From the NCBI RefSeq assembly GCF_900103285.1, contig NZ_FNGS01000005.1, positions 244,579 to 308,578 on the forward strand: DNA of 64,000 nt. Reading direction: 5' to 3'. The DNA is from Siphonobacter aquaeclarae (GTDB lineage Bacteria; Bacteroidota; Bacteroidia; Cytophagales; Spirosomataceae). Position numbers and translations under genes: made by a program. Of this stretch, positions 16,256 to 24,126 are shown in pieces; position 1 is the stretch's first letter, and each line of letters begins with the position of its first letter. The notes below the pieces were generated by a model, which searched no databases, was not told where the DNA came from, and saw only the letters and a list, made by a program, of their open reading frames with translations.

Positions 16256-16465
16256 AAATGGCAAATATCCTCCGAGCTGAAGTATCTGCCGGATGATATC
16301 CGCCATTGGCACGAAAAGAATACCTACCCACCCGATGAAATTGCAGTGCGGTTTAAGCAAAGCGTTGTAAGCATCCGTTGTTTCCCAAATGGCAACGGCT
16401 AGCATAGTCGCGTCATTGCCGACATCATTGTTGGTAAAATACACAAGCAGCCCGTATTCAGTTGA
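16256..16465 (+). pseudogene. Remnant of a Fic-domain gene (mobile mystery protein B type)
   Basis: Only the C-terminal half of a Fic protein can be read in one frame. KWQISSELKYLPDDIRHWHEKN is followed by TYPPDEIAVRFKQSVVSIRCFPNGNG, an in-frame TAG at 16400-16402, then HSRVIADIIVGKIHKQPVFS and a TGA. Intact proteins of this kind carry the AMP-transfer motif HPFPNGNGRHSR, so the stop replaces the Arg codon and the motif His is a Cys here. The N-terminal half is absent. Mobile mystery protein B normally travels with an XRE-type partner on mobile elements. The remnant starts 26 bases after the mnmE stop and marks the left edge of the island. Confidence 0.7.
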
Positions 16466-16796
16466 GTAGCAGCCAGCCTGTCCGGCGAGGGGCCTGTCCT
16501 GAGCTAGTCGAAGGGCGACGACCGGGCAGCCTCCTCAAAGCCGTAAACGCAGTCGGCTAGGGGATTACAGCTTGCTACTGGCCTTTGGCCGTTCCTGATA
16601 TTCCGTTTCATAGTCATTCGTAAACCTCTATCGGAGTTTTTTGCTGTTGCTGCCATGCCCACAGGTTGAATTTATCAATAGGTCTTACAAGCTTGCAAAT
16701 TTTGCAAGCTTGTCCGTCCGAACTGGCAAGGCTGCCAAATAGGTCGGTACACTCCTTCTTTTATTTATTTATATTTGCCAAGTCAATACTAAGACG
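16466..16796. other. Non-coding stretch with REP-like and palindromic sequences
   Basis: No gene is supported here. The segment 16491-16514 (GGCCTGTCCTGAGCTAGTCG and the next AAGG) resembles dispersed repeats seen in many bacterial genomes. A perfect palindrome follows at 16687-16713. The rest has no recognisable content and appears to be junction or decayed DNA between the Fic remnant and the XRE remnant. Confidence 0.4.
16687..16713. repeat. 27-base perfect palindrome with HindIII-like core
   Basis: Arms ACAAGCTTGCAAA and TTTGCAAGCTTGT are exact reverse complements around a single T. It lies about 85 bases before the XRE remnant start. It could be an operator for that regulator, a REP-type unit or a terminator stem. 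There is no T-run after it, which speaks against a simple terminator. Confidence 0.5.
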
Positions 16797-17089
16797 ATGG
16801 AAAGCCAGTTTGGTGAGAAAATACGAGCACTCAGAGAGCAGCAACATTTGTATTTGCGGCAGGTAGTCCCATTGCTTGAAATGGACACGGCTCAGTTGAG
16901 TAGAATCGAAAAAGGATTGTGACAAAAAAAGAGAAGTAAATTCCTTTACTGACTCAAATCTTTGGAGTGAATAGAATGGAGTTGGAAGTCCTTTGGTTTG
17001 CCGACCAAATAATGCGTTTGATAAAAGACCAACCAACGCCAGATGAAGCATTGAAAGCCGTTTCGAAAAATATTAAGAAAAAGAAATAA
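16797..17089 (+). pseudogene. Broken XRE-family helix-turn-helix regulator in front of the restriction-like cassette
   Basis: The frame from the ATG at 16797 encodes an XRE N terminus, MESQFGEKIRALREQQ then HLYLRQVVPLLEMDTAQLSRIEKGL, and stops at TGA 16920-16922 after 41 codons. After a short stretch that needs at least two frame changes around the A-runs near 16924-16950, a second frame beginning at about 16976 (MELEVLWFADQIMRLIKDQ and on to AVSKNIKKKK) restores the usual C terminus. That frame ends at TAA 17087-17089, overlapping the helicase ATG as TAATG. Intact relatives are about 100-residue controllers of restriction operons. Here the protein is probably lost, unless assembly errors in the A-runs created the breaks. 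Confidence 0.72.
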
Positions 17090-20000
17090 TGTCTACAAAG
17101 TTTTTTACAAATGAAAATAATAACACCCTTCTAAGTAAAATTGAGGGGGTATTCAAGCATCGAAACATTCACTTTTTCGATGCTTTAGTAGGCTATTTCA
17201 GAGCTTCAGGTTATTTCCGCATCCATCCATTTGTAGAAAAAGCAGCTGAAATTAGAGTACTCGTAGGTATCAATATCGACAACCTTGTTTATGAAGCGAA
17301 TAAGCGGGGTTTATTGTTTATTGAAGATCCAGCCAAAAGCAGAGATGATTTCTTCGCTGAACTGAAAAAGAACATTCAGGAGGCAGAATATGATAAAGAT
17401 GTGGAAGCTGGAATGCTCCAGTTGATTGAGGATTTGGTTACTGAGAAGATAAAAATCAAAGTGCACCCAAAGCAGAACCTACATGCGAAAATCTACATTT
17501 TCAGAGAACAAGAGAAGCATGACCACGGCTATGGCTCTGTTATTACTGGTTCAAGTAATTTAACCGATAACGGCTTAGAAAGAAATTTTGAGTTCAATGT
17601 TGAATTACGGGATAACACAGATATAGATTTTGCTACAGAAACCTTTAACAAACTTTGGAATGAAAGTGTAGAGGTAGGAAAAGAGTTTGTGGATAAGCTC
17701 AAAAAAGAAACATACCTGAACGATGAGTTTACTCCCTTTGAGGTATACATGAAATTCTTAATTGAATATTTCGGCAGAAGCATTGATTTCGACCCTAACT
17801 CAATTCAGGATTTACCACAAGGATTTAAAAAGTTATCTTACCAGGTTGATGCGGTTGCAGATGGTTACAGCAAGATGATGAAGCACCACGGCTTCTTTTT
17901 ATCTGATGTAGTAGGACTTGGTAAAACCATAGTAGCCACGTTGATAGCCAAGAAATTCTTTTATTCAAATGGGTTCCCATCTTATTTGTCTAAAACGCTG
18001 ATTGTTTGTCCTCCAGCATTGAAGGAAAACTGGGAAAATACTCTTTCTAAATTCGGTTTACACAACTATAAGATTGTAACATCGGGTAGTCTGCATAAAG
18101 TAAACAAGCATCATGACTATGACCTGATAGTTGTGGATGAAGCTCATAAGTTTAGAAGTGATAGTGCCGAAATGTACTTTCACTTACAAAATATCTGCAA
18201 ATCTCATACACGTAAGAAACTAACCAACGATACTTACGAGCAGAAAAGAGTGATGCTGATTTCAGCCACACCACTAAACAATAAGCCGGAGGATATTGCG
18301 AATCTTGTGTACCTTTTTCAGGATGCCAAAAACTCGACTTTAGAGGTGGGCAATTTGCAGCACTTTTTCAGATGTGAAATTGATGCATACAAAAAACTGA
18401 AGGCTGAAACTGATATTCAGAAAGTGAGTACCGGTGTAAAAGGTATTTATGAGAAAATAAGGGTAAAGGTTATCGAACCCCTTACAGTGAGGAGAACCAG
18501 AACTGACCTTTCAGAAAACGAGGAGTATGCAAAAGATTTGAAAGAACAAGGTGTCATTTTCCCGGCAGTAAACAAACCTGAGAAAATATTTTATCAATTA
18601 GATGAATATTTAGACAGCCTCTATGATAAAACGATTCTGTATCTAAGCCACCCCACCAAGGGGCTTTCTTACAATCGTTATCAGTCAATAAAATATTTGA
18701 AGCCGCATAAAAAGGGTAAGTATCAAAAGGCTGATATGATTTCAACCCAGTTGGCTTTCATTATGAAAACACTATTGGTAAAACGTATCGACAGTAGCTT
18801 TTATGCCTTTAAGCAGTCTTTAAATCGCTTTTTGGCTGCTACCAATGCAATGGTAACCATGTTTGATAATGACAGGATTTACATTGCCCCAAATTATGGA
18901 GTAAGTGACTACATAAATGAAGGTCGTGAAGAGGAGTTAATTACAATATTGACTGATCTTGCCGAGACTGATCCAACAATTGAAATTTGCACTGCTGATG
19001 ATTTTGAGCCTGGCTTTATTACTGGTCTTAAAAATGACAAAGTGCTGCTGGATGAATTAGTACAGGATTGGGCAAATGTTACCCAAGACCCTAAACTGGA
19101 AGTATTCGTTGATTACCTGAAAAATAAACTCTTTGATAAAACAATCAATAAAGATGAAAAACTGGTTGTTTTTTCTGAATCGAAGGAAACCACGGCCTAC
19201 TTGGAAGCTGAATTAAAGAAGGCAAATTTCAACAAGGTATTAGTAGTAGATAGCAAAAACAGAAAGGATAAATTCCCTTTCGTAAAAGCAAACTTCGATG
19301 CAAATATTCCACTAACAGAACAGAAGGATGATTACAATATCGTAATCAGTACCGAGGTGCTGGCTGAAGGCGTAAATATGCACCGTGCAAACATCATCGT
19401 TAATTATGACACCCCTTGGAACAGTACAAAACTCATGCAGCGTATTGGTAGGGTGAACCGTATTGGATCAAAAGCAAACAACATTCATATTTTCAATTTC
19501 TTTCCAACGGCTAAGGTCAACAGTGATATTGAACTTGAGAAAAAGGCCATTATGAAATTACAGGCATTTCACTCAGCAATGGGTGAAGACAGTCAGATAT
19601 ATTCGCCGGATGAGGTTACAGAGAGCTTTGGCTTGTTCGATAAAACAGTAAACGAGGAGAAAGACGAGAAACTGAGGATTTTGTTGGAATTGCGAAAGTT
19701 CAAAAAAGATAATCCTGATCTATTCAATCAAATTAAAAACATGCCAACAAGGGCAAGGGTTGGCAGAAAAAGTCCTGTGCTGAAAGGTGCAACCATCACC
19801 TTTATTCGCAACGAGAAAAGAGATGCTTTCTTACTTGTTAAGGAAAACGGAGATATTGACGAACTCACATTTCTGCAAGCTGAAAAGGAGTATAATGCAA
19901 AAATTACGGAGAAAGCTATCCCACTGAATGAACAGCATCATAAACAGGTGAAGGAAGCCATCAGCTTGTTTGCTAACAAAATGGAAGAGGAGAAGAGTAA

Positions 20001-20355
20001 GGAACGTAAAATTGATACCACACAAGGCCCCAATGAAAAGAAAGCTTTGAGTTTCCTTGATGCATTAACCAATATGCAAATTGCTAATCCGGAGGAGAGG
20101 GAGTTAATGCAAAATGCCAAAGCCGCCATTCGTTTAGGTAAATTTCAGCAATTGCAAAGGGATGTAAATAAGCTGGCAAAAGCAATAAAGGTTGCTCCCT
20201 TAAAACCTGCCAATTTGTTGGAAGAGGTTATAAAACTGCTAAACAAATACCCCTTACAAGTGGTGGAAGATGATACCATGCAAATGCTTCGACCCATTTT
20301 CAACATCAAGGAGTTTAAACCGGAAATAATCATTAGTGAAAGTTTCGATAACTAA
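17089..20355 (+). CDS. PLD-nuclease/SNF2 helicase fusion of a restriction-like defence cassette
   Basis: A 1088-residue protein. Residues 1-180 form a phospholipase D-like nuclease domain with the HxK pair His132/Lys134 (NLHAKIYIF) and the following GSSNLTDNGLERNFEFNVEL. From about 245 it is a superfamily 2 SNF2-type helicase: Q-like motif, Walker A VGLGKT (275-280), DEAH (350-353), motif III SATPLNN, and in the second RecA lobe VFSESKETTAYL, STEVLAEGVNMHRA and QRIGRVNR. A basic, charged helical tail follows (about 850-1088). It overlaps the broken XRE gene by one base and is 15 bases before the methylase gene. Base composition is markedly AT-rich against the flanks. The role is inferred: ATP-driven DNA translocation or cleavage in an anti-phage system. 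Confidence 0.88.
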   Translation: MSTKFFTNENNNTLLSKIEGVFKHRNIHFFDALVGYFRASGYFRIHPFVEKAAEIRVLVGINIDNLVYEANKRGLLFIEDPAKSRDDFFAELKKNIQEAEYDKDVEAGMLQLIEDLVTEKIKIKVHPKQNLHAKIYIFREQEKHDHGYGSVITGSSNLTDNGLERNFEFNVELRDNTDIDFATETFNKLWNESVEVGKEFVDKLKKETYLNDEFTPFEVYMKFLIEYFGRSIDFDPNSIQDLPQGFKKLSYQVDAVADGYSKMMKHHGFFLSDVVGLGKTIVATLIAKKFFYSNGFPSYLSKTLIVCPPALKENWENTLSKFGLHNYKIVTSGSLHKVNKHHDYDLIVVDEAHKFRSDSAEMYFHLQNICKSHTRKKLTNDTYEQKRVMLISATPLNNKPEDIANLVYLFQDAKNSTLEVGNLQHFFRCEIDAYKKLKAETDIQKVSTGVKGIYEKIRVKVIEPLTVRRTRTDLSENEEYAKDLKEQGVIFPAVNKPEKIFYQLDEYLDSLYDKTILYLSHPTKGLSYNRYQSIKYLKPHKKGKYQKADMISTQLAFIMKTLLVKRIDSSFYAFKQSLNRFLAATNAMVTMFDNDRIYIAPNYGVSDYINEGREEELITILTDLAETDPTIEICTADDFEPGFITGLKNDKVLLDELVQDWANVTQDPKLEVFVDYLKNKLFDKTINKDEKLVVFSESKETTAYLEAELKKANFNKVLVVDSKNRKDKFPFVKANFDANIPLTEQKDDYNIVISTEVLAEGVNMHRANIIVNYDTPWNSTKLMQRIGRVNRIGSKANNIHIFNFFPTAKVNSDIELEKKAIMKLQAFHSAMGEDSQIYSPDEVTESFGLFDKTVNEEKDEKLRILLELRKFKKDNPDLFNQIKNMPTRARVGRKSPVLKGATITFIRNEKRDAFLLVKENGDIDELTFLQAEKEYNAKITEKAIPLNEQHHKQVKEAISLFANKMEEEKSKERKIDTTQGPNEKKALSFLDALTNMQIANPEERELMQNAKAAIRLGKFQQLQRDVNKLAKAIKVAPLKPANLLEEVIKLLNKYPLQVVEDDTMQMLRPIFNIKEFKPEIIISESFDN

Positions 20356-20370
20356 TCAACTACTCATCAA

Positions 20371-23300
20371 ATGCAAGAGAGAGAAATAAAAAATACACTC
20401 ACCGATGATTATGCCTTTGACAAGTGGCAAAGGCTTATTGACTTTGTGTTTCCCAAAGTCAATTTTGAAAACTCCATTGTCTCTTTGGATGATAGTAGTA
20501 ATAAAACTAAATACGTCCATCAGAAGGGGGATATTACACTCACTGACGGTAAGAAGATAATCATCCTTGAAGTTTGCATTAAGAAAGAGAACAAGATTGC
20601 CAAAACCAAAGTAGGTTTTCACAATATCACTGCTAAGTATATTGACCAGGCTAACAACCACGGTATTTTGGTATTCTATGTTTCGGAGGATAAGTCTCAG
20701 CAAGACTATCGTCTATCTTTCATTTGCAAAGAATCTCGTTTTAATGAAGAGGGTCAGTTTGAAGAATTTAAAACAAACCCTAAGCGTTATACCTACCTGT
20801 TGGGTATCAATGAATCTGCTACTACTGCTGCAAAGCGACTGAGGGAATTAGCAGCAAAGAAAAACACTTTCAACTTCGAGTTAAAGGATGTCATTGATGC
20901 CTTCTCTGTTGAAAAACTGAATGACGAGTTTTTCAAAAAATACAAAGAGCAGTTCCAGATATTTAATAACTACCTTATTGAAGATGATAAAATAAGGTAT
21001 AGCATTTTTGATATTGATAAGAATGAGAAAGAAGAGAATAAAACTGCCAACGAACTGGCCATTCGTGATTTTACAAAGAAATTATTAGGTCGTTTAGTAT
21101 TCCTTTACTTTTTACAGCGTAAGGAATGGATGGGTGTATCCACACCAACAGGCAGCCAGAAAGTAACTTGGAAAAACGGGTATAAAAACTTTGTATATAA
21201 ACTCTTTACGGAAGCGGCTAAACCGGAAAAATTTCACAGCAAATATTTATCAGAACTGTTCTACAATACACTGAACAACGAGAGTCGTGAAAACTTTGTT
21301 TTCCTGATAGATGGCAAAAGCCCATTTAATGATTCAAAAAATGTGAGTGTTCCATACCTCAATGGAGGTTTGTTTGATGATGATTTTCCGAAGGGCAATA
21401 AGATTGATTTCCCAAAACACATTTTTGAAAATCTGTTTGAGTTTTTAGAACAGTACAATTTTACCATTGATGAAAACAGCCCGGAAGACCACGAGGTAGG
21501 TATTGACCCTGAAATGCTTGGCCACATCTTTGAAAACCTCCTGGAAGACAATCGGGATAAGGGTGCATATTATACACCCAAGGAAGTGGTGCATTATATG
21601 AGCCAGCAAAGTATTATTGAATACCTTAAGCACAACTTAAATACCGATAGCAAAGACATAGATGATTTCGTAAAGGGCAATGTTGTTTCTGACCTTGTAA
21701 GAGCCAATCGTTCGCTGATAAAGAAATTGCTGAAAGAGGTAAAAGTATGTGATCCGGCTATTGGTTCAGGAGCTTTCCCAATGGGTGTTTTAAAAGTAAT
21801 ATTCACTGCATTGCAAAACCTGCACAATGCTATCAGCCCAAATGAATCATTTAATGAGGCTAAGGTGAAAAAGGATATTATTCAAAAAAGCATCTATGGT
21901 GTTGATTTGGAAAAAGGTGCCGTTGACATTGCAAGGTTGCGATTTTGGCTGGCATTGGTGGTGGATGAAGACAAGCCTCAACCCTTACCTAACCTCGACT
22001 ACAAAATCATGCAGGGAAACAGTATCCTTGAAAAGTTTGAGGACGTGGATTTGAGCAACCTGTTAAAAGACGAGAATGAAGACATTATTATTGCACACAA
22101 AGGGCAGGTAGAATTGCCTGGCTTTGGAAGAAACCAAAGTGTTTTTGTGTTCGACAGTACCATCAAAGAAGAGTTTCAGAGCCTTATAGATTTATACTTC
22201 GATTTTAAAGTAGATGCCTCACATCCGTACAAAACTAAACGGGAAGTTAAGGCTATGATTAACTCCATTGTTGAGGGCAAGTTGAAGGCAAAGTTTGCAT
22301 TGGATAAAACCAAGTTGCAAGCAACTTTGGCCGAAAAGCGAAGCCATGTAAAGGCTAATACAATCAATACCCATGACCCAAAGGGAGTTCAGGATAAAAA
22401 GACCAAAGCATTAGAGAAACTAAATAAAGAAATTGAATCCCTTGAATACAAGATAGCCCACCTGAGTGATATATTAGACCGCCTCAACCGATGGGAGCAT
22501 GAGGAGAAAGAACGGCCCTACTTTTTGTGGCACACCTATTTCAAAGATGTATTCGATAAGGGTAAGTTCGACATTATTATAGGCAATCCACCCTACATTA
22601 AGGAATACACTAATCGTAAGGCGTTTGATGGAATTAGAGACAGCCCTTACTACATTGGCAAAATGGATATATGGTACTTTTTTGCCTGCTTCTGTATTGA
22701 TATGCTGAAAGACAATGGAGGCGTACAATGCTTTATTGCACAGAACAACTGGATAACCAGTTCAGGTGCTGCAAAACTGCGGAACAAAATTGTGCAGGAA
22801 ACTGAAATGCTTTCGTTTATTGATTTTGGTAACTACAAAGTATTTCAGAGTGCCGGTATACAAACCATGATTTATGTAGTGAAGAAAACAACGCCAAGAA
22901 AAAAATATACCACCAACTATGCAAGATTGCTGGTGGATAATATTGATAAAACCTTTTTGGATTACTTCCTGCAATCAGATGCAAATACTACACATGAAAA
23001 CTTTGAAAAGGTAAACTTTGAGTTTGTTCCGGACACTTATATCGATGGTTATATCACTTTTGCAAATGACACTAATGAGAATATTCTAAAGAAAATTCAA
23101 GAGGTTGAACATATACGATTGGAAGAAAAGGAGATAGCGACCGGAATACAGCCTAATCCCGATGTTGTTAATACAAGGAATATTAAGCGTTTTACTGAAC
23201 GAGAAATTAGCGACAACAAAATAAAGATAGGCGATGGAGTTTTTGTTGTTCCGAAGGGTAAGTTTGATAAATTGGATGATGCTGAGAAAAAGTACATCAA

Positions 23301-24126
23301 GCCAGTCTTTGAGCCTAATGAAGTTCAGCGGTACAAGTTTATTGATGATTACGAATCTGAAATATTGTACATCACGAAAGCCAATTATCAAAATGATGCA
23401 CCGAATCTATTAAAGCATCTCTCTGTCTATAGTAAGATAATGGAAGAGAGGCGAGAAAATCAAAATGGTCGTCTTACTTATTACCATTTGCAATGGCCAA
23501 GAGACGAAAATTTCTTTAAGGAGGGAGAAAAAATATTAAGCGTTAGAAAGTGTGATAGACCTACGTTCATTTACACTAAATCGATGTCATATGTAATGCT
23601 TTCGTTTAATGTAATTAGGACTGAAAGAGTAAGCCTGAAGTATTTGACTGCATTGCTAAATAGTAAACTAATAGCATTTTGGTTAAGAAACAAAGGTAAA
23701 ATGCAGGGTAACAATTACCAGATAGATAAGGAGCCTTTGCTTGAGATACCCATTGCATTGTCTGACAAGCAGCAAATTATTGCTACGCTGGTCGATTATA
23801 TTTTGCTGGTTCAACAGCCCCGCAAGGAGCTGTTGATAAAATACATTGGCGATGATTTAGTTATTCATTCGTTTGATGAAGTAATAGACCAGGCTTTTTA
23901 CGAAATATATTTTGGCACAGAGCCGGAAATGGCAGAATTGTATGTGTTGAAATACCTGGAGAATATTAAGCCAATTTCAGAAGACTACACGGATGCCGAT
24001 ATTGAAACAGTGGTGAAATTTTACCACTGGCTGCATGAGCAAACCAATCCTGTTCGTACCGCTTTACTCAAAGCCAACATAGTGAGTAAAGATATTATTG
24101 GTGTAATAAATTCAACCATCAGCTAA
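20371..24126 (+). CDS. Type IIG-like restriction-modification protein (N6-adenine methylase, Eco57I/TaqI class)
   Basis: A 1251-residue protein. The N-terminal 150 residues resemble a PD-(D/E)XK nuclease domain, with GDITL (Asp54) and ILEVCIKK (Glu67), but the usual ExK lysine is Cys69. The gamma-class adenine methylase core follows: GAYYTPKEVVHYM (about 400, motif X), VCDPAIGSGAF (about 458, motif I, with Ile where Cys is common), YGVDLEKGAVDIARLRFWL and IIIGNPPYI (about 739, motif IV NPPY). The region from about 950 to 1180, ending in a LLNSKLIAFWLRNKGKMQGNNY-like segment (split by the writer), fits the TaqI-C target-recognition domain. The stop overlaps the ATPase start (TAATG). Expected role: methylate host DNA and, with its partners, attack unmodified DNA. 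Confidence 0.88.
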   Translation: MQEREIKNTLTDDYAFDKWQRLIDFVFPKVNFENSIVSLDDSSNKTKYVHQKGDITLTDGKKIIILEVCIKKENKIAKTKVGFHNITAKYIDQANNHGILVFYVSEDKSQQDYRLSFICKESRFNEEGQFEEFKTNPKRYTYLLGINESATTAAKRLRELAAKKNTFNFELKDVIDAFSVEKLNDEFFKKYKEQFQIFNNYLIEDDKIRYSIFDIDKNEKEENKTANELAIRDFTKKLLGRLVFLYFLQRKEWMGVSTPTGSQKVTWKNGYKNFVYKLFTEAAKPEKFHSKYLSELFYNTLNNESRENFVFLIDGKSPFNDSKNVSVPYLNGGLFDDDFPKGNKIDFPKHIFENLFEFLEQYNFTIDENSPEDHEVGIDPEMLGHIFENLLEDNRDKGAYYTPKEVVHYMSQQSIIEYLKHNLNTDSKDIDDFVKGNVVSDLVRANRSLIKKLLKEVKVCDPAIGSGAFPMGVLKVIFTALQNLHNAISPNESFNEAKVKKDIIQKSIYGVDLEKGAVDIARLRFWLALVVDEDKPQPLPNLDYKIMQGNSILEKFEDVDLSNLLKDENEDIIIAHKGQVELPGFGRNQSVFVFDSTIKEEFQSLIDLYFDFKVDASHPYKTKREVKAMINSIVEGKLKAKFALDKTKLQATLAEKRSHVKANTINTHDPKGVQDKKTKALEKLNKEIESLEYKIAHLSDILDRLNRWEHEEKERPYFLWHTYFKDVFDKGKFDIIIGNPPYIKEYTNRKAFDGIRDSPYYIGKMDIWYFFACFCIDMLKDNGGVQCFIAQNNWITSSGAAKLRNKIVQETEMLSFIDFGNYKVFQSAGIQTMIYVVKKTTPRKKYTTNYARLLVDNIDKTFLDYFLQSDANTTHENFEKVNFEFVPDTYIDGYITFANDTNENILKKIQEVEHIRLEEKEIATGIQPNPDVVNTRNIKRFTEREISDNKIKIGDGVFVVPKGKFDKLDDAEKKYIKPVFEPNEVQRYKFIDDYESEILYITKANYQNDAPNLLKHLSVYSKIMEERRENQNGRLTYYHLQWPRDENFFKEGEKILSVRKCDRPTFIYTKSMSYVMLSFNVIRTERVSLKYLTALLNSKLIAFWLRNKGKMQGNNYQIDKEPLLEIPIALSDKQQIIATLVDYILLVQQPRKELLIKYIGDDLVIHSFDEVIDQAFYEIYFGTEPEMAELYVLKYLENIKPISEDYTDADIETVVKFYHWLHEQTNPVRTALLKANIVSKDIIGVINSTIS

